DNA from: an uncultured Muribaculaceae bacterium
GTDB lineage: Bacteria > Bacteroidota > Bacteroidia > Bacteroidales > Muribaculaceae
DNA length: 64,000 nucleotides
Reading direction: 5' to 3'
Assembly (NCBI GenBank): GCA_910583525.1
Contig: CAJTXL010000004.1
Location: 1-64,000, forward strand
The position numbers were made by a program, and so were the translations under genes. The notes under the pieces are model-generated. The model was not told where the DNA came from, made no database searches, and was given only the letters and a program-made list of their open reading frames with translations. Numbering within the stretch: position 1 is the first letter of the stretch; each line of letters begins with the position of its first letter. Positions 25,501 through 34,614 of this stretch are shown here, piece by piece.

Positions 25501-25835
25501 ATACATTGAAATATAAAGATTTTATCGGCTCTGTCGCTTTCAGCGAGGCTGACAATGTGTTTTTCGGCAAAATAGAAGGCATTGACGGTCTTGTGAATTT
25601 CGAGGGCGAAAGTGTTGCAGAACTCACCAATGCCTTTCATGAAGCGGTCGACGATTATCTTGCATACTGCGCTGAAGAAGGCATCGAACCACATAAGAGC
25701 TATTCGGGCTCGTTGAATGTGCGTCTTACGCCTGACATCCACACACGAGTAGCATATCTGGCAAAACAAGCCGGAGTATCAATCAACTCGTTTATCCGTG
25801 CTGCCGTCGAAAAGCAGATTGCCGCCATGCTTTGA
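25497..25835 (+). CDS. hicB: HicB family antitoxin
   Basis: A 112-residue protein. The N-terminal half (GSVAFSEADNVFFGKIEGIDGLVNFEGESVAEL and following) is the degenerate RNase H-like HicB fold that masks the toxin. The C-terminal part (SGSLNVRLTPDIHTRVAYLAKQAGVSINSFIRAAVEKQI) is a ribbon-helix-helix domain that would bind the operator of its own operon. It starts inside the hicA stop codon, so the two are translationally coupled. The order toxin then antitoxin is usual for hicAB. Confidence 0.92.
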   Translation: MNTLKYKDFIGSVAFSEADNVFFGKIEGIDGLVNFEGESVAELTNAFHEAVDDYLAYCAEEGIEPHKSYSGSLNVRLTPDIHTRVAYLAKQAGVSINSFIRAAVEKQIAAML

Positions 25836-25912
25836 GTGCGAAATTATCGGATTGGCGAAACACGATATCAACAAATCCTTTTTAGACAATTGAGGAAGTA
25901 AGAAATTATCGC

Positions 25913-25920
25913 TAATTTTG
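25913..25920 (+). promoter_or_regulatory. -7 box for rmlD
   Basis: The bases taattttg match TAnnTTTG exactly and lie 10 bases before the start codon at 25931. An attg at about 25889-25892 could serve as the -33 box. The leader would be only a few bases long. Confidence 0.5.
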
Positions 25921-25930
25921 CAGTCCGAAT

Positions 25931-26794
25931 ATGGAAGAAGACAAAAAGATACTTATCACAGGCAGCAACGGGCAGCTCGGGCGTGAGTTAAGCCGCATCT
26001 TGGGCGATGCGGCACTATGCACCACCCACGAAGAGCTTGACCTTGCCGACGGAGATGCCGTCGAGCGTTTTCTGCGTCGGCACAACTTCGATTATATAGT
26101 CAACTGTGCCGCATATACTGCGGTCGACCGCGCCGAAGAAGAAAAACTCGAGTGCGGCCGGGCCAACATCGATGCGATCGAAAATCTCGCAAAATTCGCC
26201 GACGAGCTGGGCTACCGCATATTGCACATATCCACCGATTATGTTTTCGACGGCAATTCCTGCCGCCCGTACACCGAAGGCGACAAGCCTGCGCCCCTGT
26301 CGGTCTACGGCTCGACAAAACGGCGCGGAGAGACTGCCCTGCTCGGCCTCGCTCCTGAAAGCATGATAATACGCACCGGATGGCTTTATTCGGCGCATGG
26401 GCACAATTTCGTAAAAACCATCCTTGAGCACGGCAAATCAAAACAAGGACTCAAAGTAGTATGCGACCAAATCGGCACACCCACATATGCCGCCGACCTT
26501 GCGGCTTTTATCGCCGACAAAGTTCTGCACGGGTTCTGGAAACCCGGCATATTCCATTATTCAAATGAAGGAGTGGCCTCTTGGTATGATTTTGCCGTAG
26601 CCATTCTTGAAGAAGCCGGCATCGGAACCGCTGTCAAGCCTATCCCGACATCAGAATACCCTACGACGGCTGTCCGGCCACAATATGCCGTGCTCGACAA
26701 GAGCCGCATAAAAGCGACATACAATATCGAAATTCCACATTGGCGCGCTTCGCTGCGCCGCTGTCTTGCCCAAATCACCCCATCGAACCGGTAA
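25931..26794 (+). CDS. rfbD: dTDP-4-dehydrorhamnose reductase
   Basis: A 287-residue short-chain-type reductase. The Rossmann motif is GSNGQLG (11-17), STDYVFDG lies at 101-108, and the catalytic pair is Y126 and K130 in YGSTK. It performs the last step of dTDP-L-rhamnose synthesis, using NAD(P)H, for cell-surface polysaccharides. The other rml genes are not in the window, so it stands alone, only three bases before prfC, with which it is probably cotranscribed. Confidence 0.92.
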   Translation: MEEDKKILITGSNGQLGRELSRILGDAALCTTHEELDLADGDAVERFLRRHNFDYIVNCAAYTAVDRAEEEKLECGRANIDAIENLAKFADELGYRILHISTDYVFDGNSCRPYTEGDKPAPLSVYGSTKRRGETALLGLAPESMIIRTGWLYSAHGHNFVKTILEHGKSKQGLKVVCDQIGTPTYAADLAAFIADKVLHGFWKPGIFHYSNEGVASWYDFAVAILEEAGIGTAVKPIPTSEYPTTAVRPQYAVLDKSRIKATYNIEIPHWRASLRRCLAQITPSNR

Positions 26795-26797
26795 ACC

Positions 26798-28378
26798 ATG
26801 GCTACATTAAACGAAGAAATAGAACGCCGGCGCACATTCGCCATCATATCGCACCCCGACGCCGGCAAAACGACCCTCACTGAAAAGCTACTGCTCTTCG
26901 GCGGTGCAATCCATATCGCCGGAGCCGTCAAGTCGAACAAGATAAAGAAGACGGCAACCAGCGACTGGATGGAAATCGAAAAGCAGCGCGGCATATCGGT
27001 AGCGACATCGGTGATGGGCTTCAACTACGGAGACTATAAAATCAACATCCTCGACACCCCCGGCCACCAGGATTTTGCCGAAGACACATACCGCACTCTC
27101 ACTGCCGTAGACTCGGTTATAATAGTGGTCGATGTCGCAAAAGGCGTCGAAACGCAGACTCGCAAGCTCATGGAGGTGTGCCGCATGCGCAACACCCCCG
27201 TGATAATCTTCGTGAACAAACTCGACCGCGAAGGGCGCGACCCGTTCGAAATCCTCGACGAGCTTGAGGCCGAACTGAAAATTTCGGTGCGTCCGCTGTC
27301 GTGGCCAATCAATATAGGAGCCAAGTTCAAGGGCGTATATAATATATATGAAAACGGGCTTGACCTTTTCACCCCCGACAAGCAGAAGGCGACCGAACGT
27401 GTCGAGATAGACAACGTCGACGACCCTCGCATCGACGAGGCGGTTGGAGAAGCCGACGCCAAGCAGCTGCGCGAAGACCTCGAACTGATAGAAGGCGTCT
27501 ACCCTGAGTTTGACGTGGCCGAATACCTTGCCGGACGCGTCGCGCCGGTGTTCTTCGGCTCGGCGCTGAACACCTTCGGCGTCAAGGAGCTGCTCGACTG
27601 TTTCGTGAAGATAGCACCGTCGCCACGCCCCATCGAAGCCATAGAGCGGACGGTGCGGCCCGACGAGGATGCCTTTTCGGGCTTCGTCTTCAAAATCCAT
27701 GCCAACATGGACCCGAACCACCGCAGCTGCATAGCTTTCGTAAAAGTATGCTCGGGCAAATTCGAACGCAACGCGCCCTACAAACATATGCGCAGTGGAA
27801 AGACGCTCCGCTTCGCCGCTCCTACGGCTTTCATGGCCCAGAAGAAGAACATTGTCGACGAAGCCTTTCCGGGCGACATCGTCGGCATACCCGACACGGG
27901 CAACTTCAAAATCGGCGACACGCTTACGCAGGGCGAAGACCTTCACTACAAAGGTCTGCCGAGTTTCTCGCCTGAAATGTTCATGTATATCGAGAATGCC
28001 GACCCGATGAAGGCAAAGCAGCTCGACAAGGGCATACAGCAGCTCATGGACGAAGGCGTGGCACAGCTTTTCATGCACCAGTTCAACGGGCGCAAGGTGA
28101 TAGGCACCGTAGGACAGCTCCAGTTCGAAGTCATACAATACCGTTTGCTGCATGAATACGGCGCACAGTGCCGTTGGGAGCCGATGTCGATGTACAAGGC
28201 CTGTTGGGTCGAAAGCGACGATGCCGACGCCCTCGAAGCGTTCAAAAAACGCAAGCACCAGTTCATGGCGCTCGACCGTGAGGGCCGCGACGTATTCCTT
28301 GCCGACTCGGCATTCGTCCTGACAATGGCACAGAACGATTTCCCGAAAATCCGATTCCACTTTTCGAGCGAGTTCTGA
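26798..28378 (+). CDS. prfC: peptide chain release factor 3
   Basis: A 526-residue translational GTPase. The P loop is SHPDAGKTT (18-26), DTPGHQDF is the G3 motif and NKLDREGRDP the G4 motif. The RF3-specific domains follow, with VKVCSGKFERNAPYKHMRSGK and a C-terminal part ending in FPKIRFHF. RF3 speeds the release of RF1 and RF2 after peptide release. A long open frame on the opposite strand is a shadow caused by codon bias. Confidence 0.97.
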   Translation: MATLNEEIERRRTFAIISHPDAGKTTLTEKLLLFGGAIHIAGAVKSNKIKKTATSDWMEIEKQRGISVATSVMGFNYGDYKINILDTPGHQDFAEDTYRTLTAVDSVIIVVDVAKGVETQTRKLMEVCRMRNTPVIIFVNKLDREGRDPFEILDELEAELKISVRPLSWPINIGAKFKGVYNIYENGLDLFTPDKQKATERVEIDNVDDPRIDEAVGEADAKQLREDLELIEGVYPEFDVAEYLAGRVAPVFFGSALNTFGVKELLDCFVKIAPSPRPIEAIERTVRPDEDAFSGFVFKIHANMDPNHRSCIAFVKVCSGKFERNAPYKHMRSGKTLRFAAPTAFMAQKKNIVDEAFPGDIVGIPDTGNFKIGDTLTQGEDLHYKGLPSFSPEMFMYIENADPMKAKQLDKGIQQLMDEGVAQLFMHQFNGRKVIGTVGQLQFEVIQYRLLHEYGAQCRWEPMSMYKACWVESDDADALEAFKKRKHQFMALDREGRDVFLADSAFVLTMAQNDFPKIRFHFSSEF

Positions 28379-28464
28379 CTTCTTATACACAGCACGCGCA
28401 CTGCATGGTGTGCCACGGTTTTTCGGAGAGAAAAAACTTTTTCCGGCATCGGTGTGTTCTGATA

Positions 28465-28479
28465 TGTAATTTCATTACA
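28465..28479 (+). promoter_or_regulatory. perfect inverted repeat upstream of katA
   Basis: The bases tgtaatttcattaca form a perfect 6+3+6 dyad 24 bases before the katA start codon. This is a good size for an operator. Catalase in Bacteroides is controlled by OxyR, but I cannot match this site to an OxyR consensus with confidence. Confidence 0.4.
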
Positions 28480-28503
28480 AATTATAACACCCATTGTGAT
28501 TGT

Positions 28504-30006
28504 ATGGACAAGAAAAGACTCACCGCAGAAAACGGGCGCCCTATTGCAGACAACCAGAATGTACAGACCGCAGGTCTAAGAGGACCGTTCTCCGCACAAG
28601 ACCCGTGGTATCTCGAAAAGATAGCTCACTTTGACCGTGAAGTGATACCCGAGCGACGCATGCACGCCAAAGGCTCGGGCGCTTTCGGCACCTTCACCGT
28701 AACACACGACATAACAGAGTTTACACGGGCTTCGATTTTTGCCGAAGTCGGAAAGCAGACCCCGTGCCTGGTAAGGTTTTCCACCGTAGCCGGCGAACGT
28801 GGCGCAGCCGATGCTGAACGCGACATCCGTGGTTTCGCCATGAAGTTCTACACCGACCAAGGCAACTGGGACCTCGTAGGCAACAACACCCCCGTGTTTT
28901 TCCTGCGCGACCCGCTCAAATTTCCCGACCTCAACCATGCCATCAAACGGGACCCGCGCACGGGCATGCGAAACCCGACAGCCAACTGGGATTTCTGGAC
29001 GCTTCTTCCCGAGGCTCTCCACCAAGTCACTATTACGATGTCGCCCCGAGGCATACCGGCTTCGTTCCGCAACATGCACGGCTTCGGAAGCCATACATAT
29101 AGCTTCATCAACAAAGACAACAAACGCACTTGGGTGAAATTCCATTTCATCACCCTTCAGGGCATTAAGAACCTCACCGATTCCGAGGCCGAAGCCATCA
29201 TAGCCAAAGACCGCGAATCGCACCAACGCGATTTGTTCGAGGCCATCGAGCGCGGAGATTTCCCAAAATGGAAACTTCAGATACAGCTTATGACCGAAGA
29301 TGAAGCACGACAGTACCACATCAATCCTTTCGACCTCACAAAAGTATGGTACCATAAAGATTTCCCTCTTCGCGACGTTGGAATACTCGAACTGAACCGC
29401 AACCCCGAGAACTTCTTTGCCGAAATCGAACAGGCGGCATTCAATCCGGCCAACATCGTCGACGGCATAGGATTTTCGCCCGATAAGATGCTGCAGGGAC
29501 GCCTTTTTTCCTATGGCGACGCACAGCGTTACCGACTTGGCGTAAACCACAACCTCATTCCTGTAAACAGACCGAAATGTCCGTTCCATTCATACCACCG
29601 CGACGGGCAGATGCGCACCGACGGCAACTACGAAGATACGGTCGCATATGAACCCAACAGCTTCGGAGAGTGGCACGACACTCCTTCGCTTAAAGAACCG
29701 CCAATGAAGCTCAACGGAGATGTCTACAACTACGACGAGCGTGAATATGACGAAGACTACTACACTCAGCCCGGCAAACTATGGCGGCTTATGAGCGACG
29801 GCGACAAACTTGCGACTTGCCAAAACACCGCCGCACAAATGGACGGGGTGCCGTTATTCATCAAGCAACGGCATGTGCGTGCCTGCCACAATGCCGACCC
29901 CGAATACGGACGCATGCTTGCAGAGGCATTAGCCATCGACCTTGCCGAAGCACTCGTTGCCGAAGACCCGGCCCATCCGTCGTGGGACAAACGCAAAAAA
30001 TTGTAG
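28504..30006 (+). CDS. katA: catalase (monofunctional, haem)
   Basis: A 500-residue clade 3-type catalase that disproportionates hydrogen peroxide. The distal residues are H54 (RRMHAKGSGAFG) and N127 (VGNNTPVFF), and the haem-ligating tyrosine is Y337 in RLFSYGDAQRYRLG. I chose the ATG at 28504, since the family begins with KKRLTAENGRPIADNQN; an earlier in-frame start would add 33 residues of unlike composition. The gene has its own upstream region with an inverted repeat and ends with a hairpin at 30033. Together with sodB at 38.6 kb it indicates oxygen tolerance. Confidence 0.97.
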   Translation: MDKKRLTAENGRPIADNQNVQTAGLRGPFSAQDPWYLEKIAHFDREVIPERRMHAKGSGAFGTFTVTHDITEFTRASIFAEVGKQTPCLVRFSTVAGERGAADAERDIRGFAMKFYTDQGNWDLVGNNTPVFFLRDPLKFPDLNHAIKRDPRTGMRNPTANWDFWTLLPEALHQVTITMSPRGIPASFRNMHGFGSHTYSFINKDNKRTWVKFHFITLQGIKNLTDSEAEAIIAKDRESHQRDLFEAIERGDFPKWKLQIQLMTEDEARQYHINPFDLTKVWYHKDFPLRDVGILELNRNPENFFAEIEQAAFNPANIVDGIGFSPDKMLQGRLFSYGDAQRYRLGVNHNLIPVNRPKCPFHSYHRDGQMRTDGNYEDTVAYEPNSFGEWHDTPSLKEPPMKLNGDVYNYDEREYDEDYYTQPGKLWRLMSDGDKLATCQNTAAQMDGVPLFIKQRHVRACHNADPEYGRMLAEALAIDLAEALVAEDPAHPSWDKRKKL

Positions 30007-30032
30007 ACAAGCCGGCTGAACATATCAAATAG

Positions 30033-30072
30033 TATTATAGAGGAAGCGTACCGTGTGGCTTCCTCTATAATA
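30033..30072 (+). terminator. hairpin after katA
   Basis: A perfect 15 bp stem, tattatagaggaagc and its complement at 30058-30072, surrounds a 10-base loop. It lies 26 bases after the katA stop codon. Few T follow it, so it may act as a bidirectional or RNA-stabilising hairpin. Confidence 0.65.
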
Positions 30073-30133
30073 GTATACGGCGACAGGTGTCAAAAATGTA
30101 CAGGAGTTCTGCCATATTCTCGCAGATTTTGAC

Positions 30134-30141
30134 TAAATTTG
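30134..30141 (+). promoter_or_regulatory. -7 box for the sugar transporter operon
   Basis: The bases taaatttg match TAnnTTTG exactly, 52 bases before the start codon at 30194. No TTTG is found at -33. Confidence 0.5.
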
Positions 30142-30193
30142 CATTAAATTTCATACTTATCATACTACTTGTCAATACTCTTAATCTCAACCA

Positions 30194-32011
30194 ATGAAAG
30201 CACAACGCGATTTAAGCTTTTGGAAACTTTGGAATCTGAGCTTCGGTTTTTTCGGAGTGCAGATAGCATACGCCCTTCAAAGCTCGCAGGTCAGCCGTAT
30301 ATTCTCAACCATAGGCGCCGACCCTCACGACCTGAGCTACTTCTGGATTTTGCCCCCTCTGATGGGACTTATAGTGCAACCTATTGTCGGTAGCGCATCC
30401 GACCGTACGTGGACGCGCCTCGGACGCCGTCTGCCCTACCTTCTCATCGGTGCCTTCGTGGCTATCGTGGTGATGTGCTTCCTACCCAACGCAGGCTCGC
30501 TCGGCCTTGCCATATCGCAGGCCATAATATTCGGCCTTGTCATGCTCATGCTGCTCGACACATCAATCAACATGGCCATGCAGCCATTCAAGATGCTTGT
30601 GGGCGACATGGTCAACGAACGTCAGAAAGGTCTTGCGTATTCCATACAGTCGTTCCTGTGCAATGCCGGTTCGGTCGTGGGCTATATAGCACCTTTCGTC
30701 CTTGCACTTTTCCTTAGCAACACCGCTCCGGCCGGCGAAGTGCCCCCGACTGTCACATGGGCGTTCTATATCGGCGCAGCCATTTTGGCGCTGTGCGTTG
30801 TCTACACTTTCGCAAAAGTCAAAGAGATGCCGCCGCACGAATATGCGCAATTCCACGGCATAGACGAAAGCAAATACACTAAAGGGCCTAAAGAGAACAT
30901 GTTACGTCTTCTCGTAAAAGCGCCTAAAGTGTTTTGGACCGTAGGACTTGTACAATTCTTCTGCTGGGCCGCATTCCTGTATATGTGGACCTACTCTACC
31001 GACGCCGTGGCCTTGCAGGCTTTCGACGCTCCGTCGATACAGGAAGTGACCGGCGTAAGCATCGACGGCCAAAAATATGACGACAAATATATCTTCAACA
31101 AAGAAATGCCCGTCATAGCCAACGGACATCTTGCCATAGCCGGCATAGAAGTCGACGGCAACTTCACCTCGCCACGCACCCTTGTGCTCGACGGCGACAC
31201 GCTGATAGCCGACGGCTCGATAGTGCGCCAGGCCGGCATCGAAAAAATCGACCCCAGCGGCAAAAGCGCATTCGCTGCCGAAGGAGCAAAGCTCATCGCC
31301 GACGGCGCCGAGATAACCGTCGCGACATCGGCCAAAGCCGTGTCGCAGCTGTCGCTCGTAGAGCCGGGCACGAGCCTTACGCTTGCGCACATTGCATCTA
31401 TCGATGAAAACACGGGCAAGTATGTGCTCGAAGAGACTTCGGTCCTGCCGGGTGTGAACAGTCCCGAAGAAATCGAACTGAACTACAAGACCGTACTTAA
31501 CCCTGCCACTACGCAATATCAGAACGCAGGCGACTGGAACGGAAACCTCCTTGCCGTCCAGGCCATCGCTGCCGTGCTTTGGGCAGCCGCACTCGCAGGC
31601 GTCCGCCGTCGCAAAGCGGCCTACTCGCTGAGCCTTCTCATAGGCGCCGCAGGCTTCATCTCCGTATTCTTCATCCACAACCAATATGTGCTGTACATAA
31701 GCTACGCCCTGATGGGATGCGCCTGGGCCGCGATGCTGTCGATGCCCTTCACCATACTCACAAACGCCTTGTCCGGCGGAAACATTGGCACCTATCTCGG
31801 ATTGTTCAACTGCACCATAACTATCCCTCAAATCGTCGCCGCCCTTTGCGGAGGCGCAATCCTGCACTGTTTCCCCACGGCAGCAAACGGTGCTCCGCTC
31901 ACGGTAGGAATGCTTGTTGTGTCGGGAGTGCTTCTGCTTCTCGGAGCGCTCGCCGTATGGAACATCAAAGAAACCTTCGGCTCGACGCAGAAACAAAGCA
32001 CGCAATTATAA
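30194..32011 (+). CDS. MFS sugar transporter (SLC45-like) with a large inserted domain
   Basis: A 605-residue major facilitator protein. The motif RTWTRLGRRLPYL (71-83) is the R-x-GRR-PY signature of the SLC45/GPH-like sucrose and maltose carriers. Twelve membrane segments can be drawn. Between segment 7 (about 245-268) and segment 8 (about 448-470) lies an inserted polar region of about 160 residues with short repeated strands (VLDGDTLIADG, AKLIADGAEITV), which would face the periplasm. Relatives usually have a short loop here. The nearby alpha-glucan genes suggest maltose or maltodextrin as substrate, but they are 18 kb away, so this is a guess. Confidence 0.85.
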   Translation: MKAQRDLSFWKLWNLSFGFFGVQIAYALQSSQVSRIFSTIGADPHDLSYFWILPPLMGLIVQPIVGSASDRTWTRLGRRLPYLLIGAFVAIVVMCFLPNAGSLGLAISQAIIFGLVMLMLLDTSINMAMQPFKMLVGDMVNERQKGLAYSIQSFLCNAGSVVGYIAPFVLALFLSNTAPAGEVPPTVTWAFYIGAAILALCVVYTFAKVKEMPPHEYAQFHGIDESKYTKGPKENMLRLLVKAPKVFWTVGLVQFFCWAAFLYMWTYSTDAVALQAFDAPSIQEVTGVSIDGQKYDDKYIFNKEMPVIANGHLAIAGIEVDGNFTSPRTLVLDGDTLIADGSIVRQAGIEKIDPSGKSAFAAEGAKLIADGAEITVATSAKAVSQLSLVEPGTSLTLAHIASIDENTGKYVLEETSVLPGVNSPEEIELNYKTVLNPATTQYQNAGDWNGNLLAVQAIAAVLWAAALAGVRRRKAAYSLSLLIGAAGFISVFFIHNQYVLYISYALMGCAWAAMLSMPFTILTNALSGGNIGTYLGLFNCTITIPQIVAALCGGAILHCFPTAANGAPLTVGMLVVSGVLLLLGALAVWNIKETFGSTQKQSTQL

Positions 32012-32015
32012 GAAT

Positions 32016-33215
32016 ATGGAATCTATCCGCCAACTGTACAAAATAGGCCAAGGCCCGTCGAGTTCGCACACCATGGGGCCGCGAAATGCCGCTGAGACAT
32101 TTGCTGCACGAAGCGCCTCGAAAGCAGCCCGTTTCGAAGTCACTCTCTACGGCGCGCTCGCGGCCACCGGCCGCGGCCACCTGACCGACCAGGCCATACT
32201 CGAAGTGCTCGCCCCCATTGCACCGACAGAGATTTTATGGCACCCAGAAATAGTACTGCCGTTCCACACCAACGGCATGACCTTCAAGGCTTTCAGTGCC
32301 GACGGCTCGCTCGCGGACACATGGACGGTCTATTCGGTGGGCGGAGGCGACATTGTAGAAGAAGGCCAACAACGTAGCTCAGGCCCGTCGCTCTACCCTC
32401 TCACCAAAATCAAAGACATTCAGGCCAAATGCGAAGCCGAGGGCACAAGCTACTGGGAGTATGTGGGGCAATGCGAAGGACCCGGCATTTGGGATTATCT
32501 TGCCGAAGTATGGCAGGTGATGCAGCAGGCCGTACAGCGCGGCATAGAGGCCGAAGGAGTGCTTCCCGGCGGTCTCGGTGTTCGCCGCAAGGCCGTCAGC
32601 TACTATGTGCATGCCGAAGGCTACAACAAATCGCTGAAAAGCCGCGGCCTCGTATATGCCTACGCCCTGGCCGTTTCTGAAGAGAATGCCTCGGGCGGAC
32701 GGATTGTAACGGCACCTACATGCGGCTCATGCGGAATAGTGCCGGCAGTGCTCTACCATCTGCACCACTCGAAAGGTTTCAGCGAGCAACGCATTCTGCG
32801 CGCCCTTGCAACTGCCGGACTTTTCGGCAATGTCGTTAAATACAACGCGTCTGTCTCCGGAGCCGAAGTAGGCTGCCAGGGCGAAGTCGGCGTAGCCTGC
32901 GCAATGGCGGCTGCGGCAGCGTCGCAGCTGTTCGGCGGTACGGTGGCTCAGATAGAATATTCGGCTGAAATGGGTCTTGAACACCACTTGGGCCTGACAT
33001 GCGACCCCGTATGCGGCCTCGTGCAGATACCCTGCATCGAGCGCAACGCCTACGCCGCCGCCCGTGCGCTCGACGCAAACCTCTACGCCGCTTTTTCCGA
33101 CGGCCGACATTCGGTCGATTTCGACAGGATTGTAGAAGTGATGAAACAGACGGGGCACGACATCCCGTCGCTATATAAAGAAACGGCGCTGGGAGGCCTC
33201 GCCGCAATAAAATAA
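32016..33215 (+). CDS. sdaA: L-serine ammonia-lyase (iron-sulfur, single chain)
   Basis: A 399-residue enzyme that deaminates L-serine to pyruvate and ammonia. The N-terminal beta domain starts with the GQGPSSSHTMGP signature (11-22). The catalytic domain has TCGSCG (235-240), and the [4Fe-4S] cluster cysteines are C287 (EVGCQGEVG), C329 and C340 (TCDPVCGLVQIPC). The start ATG at 32016 lies four bases after the transporter stop codon and puts the signature at the usual place; an earlier in-frame start lies inside the transporter gene. The following exporter gene starts one base after the stop. Confidence 0.95.
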   Translation: MESIRQLYKIGQGPSSSHTMGPRNAAETFAARSASKAARFEVTLYGALAATGRGHLTDQAILEVLAPIAPTEILWHPEIVLPFHTNGMTFKAFSADGSLADTWTVYSVGGGDIVEEGQQRSSGPSLYPLTKIKDIQAKCEAEGTSYWEYVGQCEGPGIWDYLAEVWQVMQQAVQRGIEAEGVLPGGLGVRRKAVSYYVHAEGYNKSLKSRGLVYAYALAVSEENASGGRIVTAPTCGSCGIVPAVLYHLHHSKGFSEQRILRALATAGLFGNVVKYNASVSGAEVGCQGEVGVACAMAAAAASQLFGGTVAQIEYSAEMGLEHHLGLTCDPVCGLVQIPCIERNAYAAARALDANLYAAFSDGRHSVDFDRIVEVMKQTGHDIPSLYKETALGGLAAIK

Positions 33216-33216
33216 C

Positions 33217-34614
33217 GTGGGCGGCGAAACTCATACATCGGCATCGCCGAACGTCCTCGGTTCAGCACCCATAAGCAAGCTGCTGCTGCAGTACTCGCTT
33301 CCGGCCATCATAGCGAGCCTCGCAACATCACTATACAATATCGTCGACAGCATCTTCATAGGCCGGGGCGTCGGGTCAATGGCCATTACAGGCCTTGCCA
33401 TCACCTTTCCGCTCATGAACCTGGTGGTGGCTTTCTGCGTGCTCGTCGCCGTCGGAGGCGCTACCGTATCGTCGATATTCCTGGGCCAGCGCGACCCCGA
33501 CAAGGCTTCGCGCGCCGTAGGAAACGTCACCATTTTCTGCCTTGTCCACGCGGCTGCCATAATGACATTGAGCCTCGCTTTCCTCGACCCTATACTCTAT
33601 TTCTTCGGCGCCACAGAAGAGACCGTGCCCTATGCGCGAGAGTTCATGTTCATCATAATCATGGGCACGCCTGTCAGCTATGTGTTCCTCGGCCTCAACA
33701 ATCTGATGCGCGCCACGGGCTACCCCAAGAAAGCGATGGTGTCGGCACTTCTGTCGGTCGCCGTGAACATCGTGGTGGCTCCCGTCCTGATTTTCGTCCT
33801 CGACTGGGGCATCGCAGGCGCCGCCTGCGCCACCATTGCGGGCCAATCGGCGGCATTCGTATGGGTGCTGAGGCACTTTATGTCGCGAAAGAGCTACATA
33901 CACTTTACACGTCGCTGCTGGAAAGTCTCGTGGCCGCTGATGCGCAAGGTCTATGCCATTGGCATGTCGCCCTTTCTCATGAACTGCTGCGCATGCCTGG
34001 TTGTGGTGTTCATCAACAAGGCATTGCTCGACAGCGCCGGTGCCGACGGAAACCTTGCCGTCGGTGCCTACGGCATAATAAACCGCACGACGATGTTCTT
34101 CGTGATGATAGTCTTCGGCATCACACAGGGCATGCAGCCGATTTTAGGATACAACTACGGCGCTGCCAACTGGCCGAGGGTAAAGGGTACGCTCATGAAA
34201 GGCATATGGCTCGCAACGGGCATCTCGACTTTCGGATGGCTCGTAACGGAACTTTTCCCCGATACGGTCAGCCATATGTTTACAACCGACACCCGGATGG
34301 TGGCTATCGCACGCGACGGATTCAGGATTTTCTTCCTCTTCTTTCCGCTCGTAGGCGCACAAATCGTCATACAGAACTATTTCCAGTCTATCGGCAAACC
34401 GCGTCTGTCAATCTTCCTGTCGCTTACGCGCCAGCTCATATTCCTTGTGCCGCTATTGCTGCTTCTTCCGCCAAGAATGGGCGTCGACGGCGTTTGGACT
34501 GCCATGTGCACATCCGACTTCATCGCTTTCGGCCTCGCCCTTGCAACGGTGCTGGTCATGAACCGCCGCATCGGCCGCAATCTCAACCAATACCACCCAC
34601 ACCAACATGCCTGA
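33217..34614 (+). CDS. MATE family efflux transporter
   Basis: A 465-residue inner-membrane protein with about 12 hydrophobic segments and the MATE pattern SKLLLQYSLPAIIASLATSLYNIVDSIFIGRGVG at its N-terminus, repeated in weaker form near the middle (LMRKVYAIGMSPFLMNC). MATE proteins export drugs or metabolites using Na+ or H+ gradients. The start must be the GTG at 33217, one base after the sdaA stop, since the next in-frame ATG falls inside the second membrane segment. The substrate is unknown. The gene overlaps the next by eight bases. Confidence 0.92.
   Translation: MGGETHTSASPNVLGSAPISKLLLQYSLPAIIASLATSLYNIVDSIFIGRGVGSMAITGLAITFPLMNLVVAFCVLVAVGGATVSSIFLGQRDPDKASRAVGNVTIFCLVHAAAIMTLSLAFLDPILYFFGATEETVPYAREFMFIIIMGTPVSYVFLGLNNLMRATGYPKKAMVSALLSVAVNIVVAPVLIFVLDWGIAGAACATIAGQSAAFVWVLRHFMSRKSYIHFTRRCWKVSWPLMRKVYAIGMSPFLMNCCACLVVVFINKALLDSAGADGNLAVGAYGIINRTTMFFVMIVFGITQGMQPILGYNYGAANWPRVKGTLMKGIWLATGISTFGWLVTELFPDTVSHMFTTDTRMVAIARDGFRIFFLFFPLVGAQIVIQNYFQSIGKPRLSIFLSLTRQLIFLVPLLLLLPPRMGVDGVWTAMCTSDFIAFGLALATVLVMNRRIGRNLNQYHPHQHA

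Noticed and set aside
24998..25835. Integrative element at tRNA-Ser
   Set aside because: No integrase, no repeat of the tRNA 3' end within reach and no cargo besides hicAB were seen, so I do not call an integrated element.
26888..28390. Open frame of 500 codons opposite prfC
   Set aside because: It is the mirror frame of a highly conserved gene, rich in Val, His, Arg and Tyr, and shows no family signature. The codon bias of prfC explains it.
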